Shown here in pieces: positions 32,601-43,130 of a stretch of 64,000 nt of DNA. Every line of letters starts with the position of its first letter. The stretch's first letter is position 1. A program made the position numbers and the translations under genes. Origin of the DNA: Byssothecium circinans (taxonomy: Eukaryota; Ascomycota; Dothideomycetes; Pleosporales; Massarinaceae). The notes beneath the pieces were generated by a model, which saw only the letters and a program-made list of their open reading frames with translations, did not search any database and was not told the DNA's origin. The stretch is taken from positions 186,016 through 250,015 of the forward strand of contig ML976984.1 of assembly GCA_010015675.1 (NCBI GenBank), written 5' to 3'.

Positions 32601-33036
32601 TATTCCCAAGGCCTCTAACGACAATGCATCCAAAGATACGCCCGATGCAGCCCCGAATACCAAGCCAGCCGTCAAGGAAACTGCTCAACCTCCGCCTCCC
32701 ACCCACAAAAGCTACAGCTTCCGGTTCTCGCTCGAATGGGTCGATAAACGTTTCGGCACCTACCAGCCAATGCGCCTTGCCCCACCTCGTCTCCCCCTAC
32801 CAGCCCAAATGCTGCTCCAGGAGAAGGGCATCAACATGGATCAAGTGTTTAGTTCTCAGCCAACTGGACCAGCAGCACAATCCAGTCGGTATGCCGGTCG
32901 AGCACTGGCGGAGTGGACTTTTGTCTCCCACGAGTGTCAGAACTTCTTCGACCGCCGGAAGAACGAAGGCGTCCCGTCGAACAAACAAGTTGAATCGCCC
33001 ACCCTAGCAGTCGAGGCCTTCCGACGGCCTGGTTAG
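29610..33036 (+). CDS. DUF1765-family protein
   Basis: Exons 29610-32167 and 32214-33036 encode 1,126 residues. The 46-nt intron has GTAAGT, GCTGAAC and ATACAG. The first in-frame ATG is 29610; the frame is open back to 29529 without ATG. Residues 1-330 are Ser/Pro/Arg-rich and disordered. A large helical domain follows (for example HNVRNIFTQNLLSQMTYA, GSWVKRWSGAESDLFYVF, HFFESRFNHWCPMVRSYF), the fungal DUF1765 region of unknown function. The C-terminal part has LEWVDKRFGTYQPMRLAPP and ends AVEAFRRPG. It is probably cytoplasmic: no membrane segment is seen. Confidence 0.8.
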
Positions 33037-34391
33037 TATTCTCCTGGTCTACGATATCGCGCTCTGCACGATTCCTTTCCTGCAATTGCAAAGTATTTTT
33101 CCCTGCATTAATGCATTCTGCACTTCATCTGTATGAGCAAGCATTCTCGGCGCCTTTCCTTTCGTCGACGACACATATTCGCTTCTTCTCCCCTGTGGTT
33201 AGCAGGCCTGATACCATATTGTCCGATTGTTACCCATCATTTCACTCTGCATATGGAGCTCATCCACACACTATAGCTTCGTGGATCGAGTTCTCAATGG
33301 CGTTTTCTAGTTTCTTCTCTTTCTCCACAATGCATGGCAGTGCGCGCTTTCTTGCATTTTTTTGTTGGTGTGTTCTTTTTTGTCTTTTGTTCTTCTCGCC
33401 GATTTTGAACAAAATACACACGGGGTTTGAATCATGTGTAGCATGGGTGGTTCATGATTTTTGAACTTGAAGTACTTAGGGACGCAGGGAATGGAGTAGG
33501 ACGGCGAAGCGGAATATATAGAATGGGATTTTGTATATGGCACAAGAAGACAAATGTTGAAATTCAGGTTCCAGTGCGTGTGTTGTGGTGGTCGTGATTG
33601 TGATTTTAATGGTGCCGAGGGTACAACCTCATTTGTCAGGTACACGCTTGGTCGTGATGCTTTTGCATTCTCATCCCATAATGGCGTTGGTATCTTGACC
33701 ACTCATCGTCCAACATTCTATGCATCGACATTGATTGGATTCGCCTGTTCTCTCCGCGGATTACAATCACTCCGCGGCCCAACTCTCCCTGTCGCAAAGC
33801 ATCGTCTTCCGCCCCGTTGGCTACATAGTACATACGTTGACTGCCAAGGTACCGGCCCTAGCGCGCTAGCAAAGAATTGTTTACTACACTCAGCCGCGCT
33901 CTAACAATACTGTGAAGCTTCGTGTTCATCAAGTCCGAGATACGCTACGGGGCTACCTGCGCGCCCATTCTTACACTGGACGGGGTTCAGGAGGGTTCAG
34001 GGTCGGGGACTTGGCTATCTGGTACCGAGTACAGTGCAAGGGAAAGTGTTGCGCAGTTCAAGGGTACATATGTGACTTGGTCACGTGCATCCGCGAATAC
34101 GTGCTTGAGTGTTTTAAGTTCGAGTCATACAATGAATGTAGGAACTTTGGTTTGACTCAGCCCCTTCTTACGTCGCCATTGGCCCCCAAGGACCTAGGCT
34201 AGGTATATAAAACAAGGCAGAATCGTCAATGGGGCTGCAGGGGTTTTAAATCTTTCGCCAACTTAACCGGTTCTCCCGCGAGCTGACCCGTAGGCTATCA
34301 ACCTTTGTAGAGCCCAGCCCCGGCATAAGCGTCACCCTAACCTCAGGCATATAAGAAGACTCAGCATACAACTGGCTTCCTAAATGAGGAA
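33037..34391. other. 1.35-kb intergenic region
   Basis: The first part is 3' flank of the DUF1765 gene, with T-rich tracts. I see no supported gene; short frames at 33554-33904 and 33912-34202 have no signature. Confidence 0.45.
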
Positions 34392-36302
34392 ATGGCATCT
34401 CGGTTTCAGATCGCGATGGACGATGAGAAGCTACGTCAACTTGAGAGACAATACAAGCTTCGCGTCAAAACGGGCTGCGGGACATGCAGGTAGGCCACCG
34501 TAGTATACTGAAAAATAAGAGGTTGACACGAACTTAGAACACGGCGTGTGAAATGTGACGAAACCAAGCCAGAATGCAACCGATGCACGAAGACGGGCCG
34601 CAAGTGCGACGGTTACAAGACGAAAGTCGGATCGCCTTCGGCTTCTGCTTCATATCGGAATCCATCATTTCTAGTCTTACCACTAGGACAAGCTCCTCCA
34701 ACAAGCGTCCCAAGGAGTCCACCACAAACTCTTTCACTAGATGCCATGGAAAATCGCTCTTTCTACTACTTCCAATCACACACGCTTCCCAAATGGACGG
34801 AATTCTTCGATTCGGAGCTCTGGAGTCAGAAGGTCCTGCAGCTAAGTCATAGCGAACCTGCCATCAAGCACGGCATCCTAGCGCTGAGCTCCATGCACGA
34901 GAAATTTGAAACCACATTGGCCAACTCTAAAACGGATAACTTTGCTTTTGAACAGTATATGGAAGCCGTCAAACACTCCAACAATCTGATAAGCGGGCAC
35001 GAGCAGCATGGAAGAGATGTTGAAAAGGTCCTCATCGCATGCATCATATTCACATGCTACGAGAACCTCGCTGGGAACTACAGAGCAGCGAACATGCATC
35101 TGGGAAGCGGGCTACGCATTCTTGCCCAGCACAGACGAAATCTGGCGGCCAAAGTGCAGACCACTGCGGCACTCGAGCCTATTGCAGATGTTCTGTATCG
35201 TTTCGACCTCCAAGCAATGACTTTTTCAGATAACGCCTCACCCTACGACTACGGCTTCGACCATCCCCCTTCATGCCCCAGCATCCCACCACTCTACACC
35301 AAGAACTCACACGCGCGCAACGACTTAGTCGGCCTCCTCCGCTGCATGATGTGGGTATCAGGCGTTGCCAACATCAATCCACAAGCCGCTGAGAACTCGA
35401 CCTGGCTCAAACTATACACGGAACTGATCGGCGCCTTGAATTCCTGGGACCGCACATTCGAGCTCTACCAAAAGAACGTTCCACGCCACGAACAAGGCGA
35501 CCCCAAGATATACGCCGGCAACACCCTACTCAAAATGTACTCGATCTTCGCGCGGACCACGGTAGCCGCAGGAGCCGGGGGACGATCGGAAATGACTTGG
35601 GACGCCTTTGTCGATTCCTTCAAAACCATAATCGACCTCGCAGAAACCCTTCCGATCCTCACACAACCCGTATCCTCACCCCCGGCATCACAGACGCCAT
35701 TGCGAACACCAACCCCAACGCCAACAGTCCCCTCGTCATCCTCATGGTCGTACCGAGAAATTGCCCCAAACCCAGCGACGGCAACACCATCCCCACCACC
35801 AGGAACCTCTACCCTCGTCTTCTCCGCCTCTCCCTCCATCTCCCCCTCCCCCTCAGACCCCAAACCCGAACCGCGCAGCAGCCCAACAACAAGTCCCACC
35901 CCGCACCCCAAAAGCCGCCCAACCTCCTTCTCCCCGTCCTTCGAGCTCTCCCCCATCGTCCCCCTCTTCGTCACCGCCTGCCGCTGCCGGGACCCCATAA
36001 TCCGCCGCCGCGCCGTCGCCCTCCTCCTCAACTGCCGGCGGCGCGAGGGCGTGTGGGATTCCTACGGCGCCGGGCTTGTCGCGCTGCAGTACGTGAAGCT
36101 GGAAGAGGGCATGGATCAGGCGGTCGATCTGGGGCGGATGAATTGGCTGCCGCTTAAGGAGGGGTGCGGGGAGTGCGGGGATGTGGAGGAGATGGGGAGG
36201 GTGCGGGATGTGTTTGTTAGTGTTAATATGAAGGAGGGGTGTATTGGAGTTAATTATCTTTTGAGGAGTGGGGGGGCGGTGGATCGGTCTCTGATGTTTT
36301 GA
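34392..36302 (+). CDS. Zn2Cys6 (fungal binuclear cluster) transcription factor
   Basis: Exons 34392-34489 and 34538-36302 encode 620 residues. The 48-nt intron splits the zinc cluster after CGTC: the join gives CGTCRTRRVKCDE followed by CNRCTKTGRKC (Cys 29, 32, 39, 46, 49, 56). This is the GAL4-type DNA-binding domain, and a polar linker and fungal regulator body follow (for example ACIIFTCYENLAGNY near residue 175). A Ser/Thr/Pro-rich low-complexity region lies at about 380-460. No lesion is seen. It is upstream of a broken P450 and a broken transporter in the same orientation, so it may be the pathway-specific activator of that block. Confidence 0.9.
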
Positions 36303-37323
36303 GGGGGGAGGGATATGGGGGTTTGGGAATTGGGGCTTTTTCGTTGTTGGTAGGTGTGTGATATGGCTTCGTCGCAGGTTTCGAGCTCTCTTGTTGATAG
36401 GATATGACCTATATTCCCGCAGCTCACTGCTCTTTGAATCAATTATGATAGCTACAGCTAAGACCTTGAATCTCAACTGTGTTACTGCAACTTAGTCTCT
36501 ATGACATGCACCCTTTTTCCACGGTCTAGAGTTACCCAAGCCAGAATTTTAACATAGGCTCATATGACAACCATATCCCCAACACTCTTGCCTAGCTAGG
36601 TAAGGTCAACCGCCGTCGTACATCATTCCGTGGTCTACTAATCCTTTTCTCACAGAAGATCCCATCACTCTGCCTGGGGTCCTTCACCTAACAATCCATC
36701 GGAAAATCGGACTTCTCCCCGTACTACAAACTCGTCCTCGCTCACTCTTGAGTGAGTGGTAATTCCTCACTGTTGTCAATGTCACGACGTCCTTGTGTCC
36801 TACGATGAAGGGAGTTTCTGGTCAATGCATAAATGGTCATGGTTAAATTATGTTCGCGGGATCCCTCGAGCACTGCGGGCGTAAGGTTAGAAATAGGACA
36901 TGAATTCAGCTCAACCAAAGGCACATGAGTTTCTTATGCTGTGAAGCAATTAGGAGAATCGATTCTGCGTTGTGGATGCTAGACTGCAGCCAGGAGTGTC
37001 CTTGTGTGCGACTACGCCACCCTTCACGTGTCCCCTTTACCTGCGGGTTGTGGTCATTCTGCACATTATATTTCGGACCCGCGATATTTTTGTCTCCCCT
37101 GAGATAGTTGATATCAATAATACCGTGCCTCAATCTAAATGCAAACTACACTTGGCCTACGCCTTTTGAGACGTAATGCGGCACAGTAACCCCCCACCTG
37201 AAAGTTTCACCTGAGCATATGAAATGATCCTCCTCATTACCTCTTGCCATTTTCGTCAACAGTATAAACACTTGTGGAGTTTTCTCCAGCTCTTTGAAAG
37301 TAGTATCTCAATATCCATTCATC
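36303..37323. other. 1.0-kb intergenic region
   Basis: P450 promoter side. No gene, repeat or RNA recognised. Confidence 0.5.
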
Positions 37324-39338
37324 ATGTCAAATTCACCAGGTCCTACGACCAGCTTCTGGAGCTCACTCACTGTATCGCCCCGAACCACCATCCCATACAT
37401 CTTCGCCAGCATAATTCTCACCCACTGCCTACTCCTCTCCCCTCTAGCAAAGTTCCCCGGTCCAAAACTCGCCGCCGCCACAGGATTATACGAATTCTAC
37501 TTCAACTTCTTCCGCAACAGCAAATACGCATTCGAGATCGAGCGACTGCACGACATCTACGGTAAGCGCCCTGTTCGCTCCTCCATGATATAATGAAAAA
37601 GATCTTAACAAACACGCACAGGACCCATCCTCCGCGTCAACCCCTACGAACTCTCGATCCGTGACGCGGAATTCCACGACAAGATCTACGTCTCCGCCAG
37701 TACCCGCCCCACGGAAATCTACAACCACTTCGTCGACGGCGTCGACTTCCAAGGTCCGCTTGCATTTCCTCCAGCCCTCTCCGACGTCCAATATGCTCAC
37801 GACGCTCAGGATCCCACTTCCTAACCATCCCCCACGACCTCCACCGCACCCGGCGCAAGCCCCTGGAACCCTTCTTCTCCCGGCAGGGGACAACGCGCTT
37901 CGAGCCTGCGATCCAGGGCCTTGCGCAGAAGTTCGCGCGGCGGTTGCATGCGCTGGAGGGGACGGGGACGGTAGTGCGGCTTGATCACGCGTTTGTGTGC
38001 TATACGGGGGATAAGTCGGGTTTGCTGCGAGGAGCCTACGTCGCTTTTGGAAGATGAGAAGTTTTCTGCGGACTGGTGAGTTTGGTGGTTTGTTTCGTTG
38101 TTTCGTTGTTTCGTTGTTCGGTGGAGTGACCTTGGGATAGGTACGAGTCTTTAGACACGATTGTGAAATCCATGCCGCTGTTTGAGGGGTTTCCGGGGTT
38201 GATTCGAGTGGTGCGATGGGTGCCGCAGGCGCTGCTGAAGTGGATGGATCCGAGGAGCCAGCTGTTCAATGACTGGAAAGATGTGAGTTGCGTATGGAAA
38301 TGGATATCGATATGGATATGGGTTGCCGTTCCCCCCGATTCCATCAGTACGCTAAAACTCCGGGCAGATGTGCGAGAGACACATCCTCGACATCAAACGA
38401 GAGAAGCATACCTCCCCCGATGTCCACACACAGCCCAAGGGTAAACGCACGACCCTCCTCCGCTCCCTCGTCCACAGCGATCTTCCCGAGAGCGAACTCG
38501 CCACCCCGAGACTGGTCAATGAGGCGCAAGTCCTATTGGGTGCGGGGACGATTGGGACGTCTCGCGTTCTCGATTTGATCGCGTATTACATCGTTGCTAA
38601 CCCGAGCATCCGCCTCCGAATCGCGGAGGAGTTGGACGAAGTTATGCGGGAATGGCCCGCGAGGAAGCCGACGTGGGCTGAGCTGGAGAAACTGCCGTAT
38701 TTTCAGGCGGTTATTAAGGAGGGTCTTCGGTAAGTCAGCTTCTAGCTTAAAAATGTGGAGATTGAAGGGTTCGTTGACGATTTCTGACTGTATATCTGCC
38801 CAGTCTTAGCTACGGAATAATGCGTCGACTCCCTCGCATTTCGCCAAAGATACCGATCCAGTACCATGAATGGAGTATACCAGCCGGCCTCAGTCCTCCC
38901 CTCCCCTCATCGTCCCAACCAAGCACAAACGGAAACACTGACTTCTACCCAGACACCTGTCGGAATGTCCGCGTACATGCAACACTCCGACCCCAACGTC
39001 TTCCCCGAGCCTTCCAAGTTCCTCCCCGAACGATGGCTACATGGAAACGTGACGCCGCTTATGAACCGCAACTTCGTGCCTTTTGCAAGGGGTTCTCGGA
39101 ACTGTCTTGGGATTAAGTGAGTTTGTGTTTAGTTTGCTTGGGTATGCTTTGCAATGTACTGAGAACTGGCAGCCTTGCGTATGCGGAGATAAACCATGTA
39201 CTCGCCGTGCTCTTCCGCAGGGACGGACCTCAGTTTAGGTTGTATCATACAGATGAGTCGGATGTTAAGCCGGTTCATGATTTCGTGGTTCCGCTTCCGA
39301 GGGTGGATACCGAGGGGGTGAGGATAATTATGGATTAG
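37324..39338 (+). pseudogene. Cytochrome P450, disrupted by a frameshift and a lost splice donor
   Basis: Eight exons are traceable: 37324-37561, 37622-37753, 37810-38075, 38141-38282, 38368-38729, 38804-38888, 38953-39116 and 39173-39338. The N-terminal membrane anchor, HDLHRTRRKPLEPFFSRQ (helix C), EAQVLLGAGTIGTSR (helix I), EGLR (ExxR) and [10 protein letters not shown] (heme Cys) are all present. In exon 3 the frame breaks at about 38010: YTG is followed, one frame over, by ISRVCCEEP. Intron 6 (38889-38952) has a branch site and CCCAG but starts CTCAGT rather than GT. Both lesions would prevent a full-length enzyme. The rest is well conserved, so inactivation is recent or due to sequence error. 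Confidence 0.8.
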
Positions 39339-40064
39339 TTGATGGCTTTGTCGGAGTGGTGGTTGTTAGCTAGGGTAGCCTATGAACCTTTTCAAGTAAA
39401 AACCCACTCGTTCATTTGCCAGTCCACATTTAGCTCGAGTGTTGATAGTGAGCGCCTGGTAAGTGAGCAGTGACGGGGAGGAGCAAATGACAAATACATG
39501 CACGTACAGGTACGCGTCAAAAGGCCTGGCAACCGCTTTCCACGGTTTGGGCCCGCTGAAATGTTGCGCCATTTCCGTCCTGGTACTGTATGTGGCCAGC
39601 CTGTAAGGACTTGCAGCTGCGGCACAGCAACCGAAGACTTGGAATCGCGGCACAGTAAACACCTGCATGTCTTCGAGCTTTGGCTAAACTCAAGTGCCTT
39701 CCAAGGCTTCACAAGCGTCTTGATATGACAGAATATCAGCATAATATTGTGGATCTCTCACAGGTCGAGCTCTGGGGCACAGCCGTGGTCGTGTCACGGC
39801 GTAGTTATGGTTCCACTCTACCGGAGAAAACGCCTGCATAACGCACGGAAACAACTCATTCAGGGTGCGGTGAGACAGCAAGGTTCCTAGATGATAGTTA
39901 CTCGGACGGACGAAAACGCCCACCACCAGGGCGGTTTCTTTCGTCCGTTGCCATCTCTTTAGGAGCCTTTAAACTTCCCAGGACATACTTCCGACGCGTG
40001 AGTTCAACGCAGGATAGCTACACTTCAACTCAACAACACACGCGTTAAGATCTTTACCATTGCC
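39339..40064. other. Intergenic between P450 and MFS genes
   Basis: 726 bp. No gene recognised; the right end is the presumed promoter and leader of the transporter. Confidence 0.5.
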
Positions 40065-42022
40065 ATGGAGACTACCACGGAGAAACAGAATGATGACTCC
40101 AGTTCTCCACTCTCGGGAAGAGTCCACGATGAGGAAACAGACAGCAGTATCGAAGAAAACGAGTATCCAGGGCCCGCAAAACTCTCCGCGATCTTGGTGT
40201 CACTTGTGTTCAGCATGTTCTTAGTACGTACCTCAAGGCAGGCCCAACCACTTGGGAACATCACACTGACACCTGAGCCCAGGCCTCCCTTGACGTCGTA
40301 CGTACGCTCAATCCGTCGAGAAATCCCTCTTTCATCCCCAATTCATATCTCCTAACTAACAAAGACAATTATCTCGACGGCGATCCCCGCTATCACAGCC
40401 CAGTTCGACAGCCTTGAAGATGTCGGCTGGTACGGCTCAGCTATGTTTTTCCCAGTCGCGGCGACGCAGTCTGTATGGGGGAAATGCTATAAGTATTTTC
40501 CGAAGAAAATTGTGCTTCTTCTCAGCATACTGGTTTTCGAAATTAGTAGTCTGATATGCGGTACGTATCTTCTAGTCTCTTGGACAGCTGTGAAGGACGC
40601 GTCCAAACTATTGGGTTTTTGTATCCCGATGCTCAGGATGCTAACGACGTTAGCTGTCGCACCGAATAATAACTCCTTCATCGCCGGACGTGCCATCACC
40701 GGGGCCGGCTGCGCGGGAACGTTCGCCGGATGCTTCATCGTGATCAACTTCTGCACCCGTCCCGAAATACGGCCTGCGGTAACTAGCATGCTATCAGCTA
40801 CCTTTGCGCTGGCTTCAGTTGTGGGACCTCTTATTGGGGGCGCGTTTACGGATAGAGTTTCCTGGCGGTGGTGCTTCTATATCAACCTCCCCTTTGGTGC
40901 GCTCGCTGCTGCTGCCTTCTTTTGGGCTTTCGACCCCCCTAGAGCTGCCAGGCCGGTTAATGCTACTCGCCGAGAGAAGCTCTTGCAGATGGATGTGCCT
41001 GGTGTGGTGCTTCTATCTGGTATGGTAGTTTGTTTTACACTGGCTATGCGCTGGGCAGGTGTTGAGTACGGGTGGCGGAGCTCAGAAGTCATTGGGACTC
41101 TCGTGGGAACAGGTGTGCTTGGGATTGCGTTTGCGGCAGACCAATGGTATCAGGGGGAGAGAGCCCTGCTTCTGACGAGCTTCCTCAAAAACCGCACGCT
41201 ACTCGTAGGAGCCGTCTTCGAATTCTTCATTTCCGGCTCTTTTTATGTCGCACTGTTCTACCTACCGATATATTTTCAGAGTGTTAGAGGTGCTTCAGCG
41301 ATAGCTTCCGGGGTTAGATTGGTGCCTCTAGTGCTCGGTCTCAGTAAGTGCAATGAGTGCCTCTCGTGAGGGATCTTGTACTGACTACAACAGCACTGAC
41401 ACAGATTGTGCTCGGCGGAGTGATTACCGTCACTGGCATCTTCAACCCTTTCTTGATCGCTGGTCCGGCTGTAGCGGCTGTGGGTGGTGGCTTGCTCACA
41501 ACTCTTGATCAACACTCAACCAGCGGCCAATGGATTGGGTATCAGATACTCATCGGCATCGGAGTAGGCGCCTGTCTCACCATACCCCTGATGCTGGCGG
41601 GAGTCGTTGTCAAACCGAAAGATGTGTCGACGTCGACGGCTATCATGATCTTCTCGCAGTCTATCGGTGGGGCATTCATGCTTGCCGCCGCGCAAGGCAT
41701 ATTTTAGAACGAACTCGTACGACTTCTGCGGCAGATAGTACCGGAGGTGGATCTGCTTCAAATCCTCACGCTGGGCGTATCTAAAGAGGCTGCGCAATCG
41801 CTGCCGGCACAGTTACTGGGGAGGATTTTACAATCGTTTGTCAAAGCGCTGCAACATAGCTTTATTCTTACGATTCCGGTGGCTGGCATTGCGTTCCTGG
41901 TGTCGCTGTTCCAGCCTTGGTTCCGCTACCACAAAGTCGATGCAGCCACCCCTGAAACTGCGGATGTTCAGGTGGAAGAAGGAAAGATGGCCATGGAAAC
42001 AAAGAAGAGTACCGCTATCTGA
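40065..42022 (+). pseudogene. MFS transporter (DHA2-type, 14 TM) with one in-frame TAG
   Basis: Exons 40065-40223, 40283-40297 (15 nt), 40365-40560, 40654-41343 and 41394-42022. The micro-exon supplies ASLDV, so that LDV joins TIISTAIPAIT, the TM1 motif of drug:H+ antiporters. GRAITGAGCAG, SVVGPLIGGAFTDRVSWRWCF and FYINLPFG are the diagnostic DHA2 blocks. TAG at 41705-41707 interrupts the frame in AAAQGIF(stop)NELVR, where relatives have Gln. The same frame then stays open for another 104 codons, including the last membrane segment (FILTIPVAGIAFLVSLF), to TGA at 42020-42022. The truncated product would have 457 residues and lack TM14. Confidence 0.85.
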
Positions 42023-43130
42023 CCGTCGAGGTCATGCGTCTGTCGTCTGTCGTCTGTTGTCATGGCCGTGGGTTACGAGTCGGTCGAGATAGGTGGACCG
42101 TGAGGTGGTTCGTAGGTGTTGAAGTAGATAGATCAGATGAGTTGAGTGGATTGATTAATGGGATGGTCATAGTATGGAAACATTGAAAAGTAAAATTGAG
42201 GCAGAGATAAGGAATTTTAAGCCACGGTCGATTCTCGAAGCTGTGAGGCGTGTATTTGTGTCTCGCGATAGCTGATTAAAGGTTGTTTGCCATGAGCGAT
42301 GGCCTGTCACGAGACTGGAGGGACCTTGGGATGGCTGAGCTGGCGTGACCAGAGAAATTTCGCCTCCGGAAAATTCGGAGGCATCCATGGGCCGATCGCT
42401 GCGGGCACCGGTACTAGGGGTAGCGACCTGCGTTAGTATTGCTATTAGGTATTAGGTGTTGGTTTTACGAGGTGGTGGTGCTTGGTGAAGACACAACACC
42501 GGTCAGGCGTGGGGTAGCAGCCAAGCCGTTTGAACAGTTTTGAACCTTGTCGCAGGGACCGCTCGGGGCTTTGGGAGGGAATCATGCACAGGAGTGAGAC
42601 AATTATGTAGGTTCTTGCAGCTGACCGGACAGGAATGGTGGTCGGGTACTACGTGGCTAGCCTGCCAGTAATAATACAGGTTGCTAAATAATACCGGTAG
42701 TGAATCGCTGCTGGTGGTTCGACCGACAGGGGAGCTCTGAGCCTCGAGCCTTTTGAGCGGTTTGATCCACCCCACGTCATAAGCAAGTCTCGCGACTACC
42801 ACGCCAAATCGTATCGCAGCCTCACATTCTCTGCACCATTCTCTGCATACAAAAGGCATCTGCACCTCTTCGAGCCCTACTTCCTCTGCATCTTCAATTG
42901 TCCTACATCAAACGTTACAACCCAGCCTAAACACCCAGCGTTGGTCCCCGCTACCTCAACAGTCTGCCCGGACCCACTTCAGTTCTTTCCCTCTGTGATA
43001 TCACATACCCACACGCCCACCTTCCCTCCCAAACCTCGACAGCACGAAATTCCATCCCCGATCCCACCTACCTGCGCCCTACCCACGCCCGATAGACACC
43101 CTCCGCTACACCCTCCTCTCCTCCACCACC
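42023..43130. other. Intergenic, phosphofructokinase promoter
   Basis: 1.1 kb. The last 200 bp are C-rich leader (ACCCACACGCCCACC-like), as expected for a highly expressed glycolytic gene. No coding frame is supported. Confidence 0.5.
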
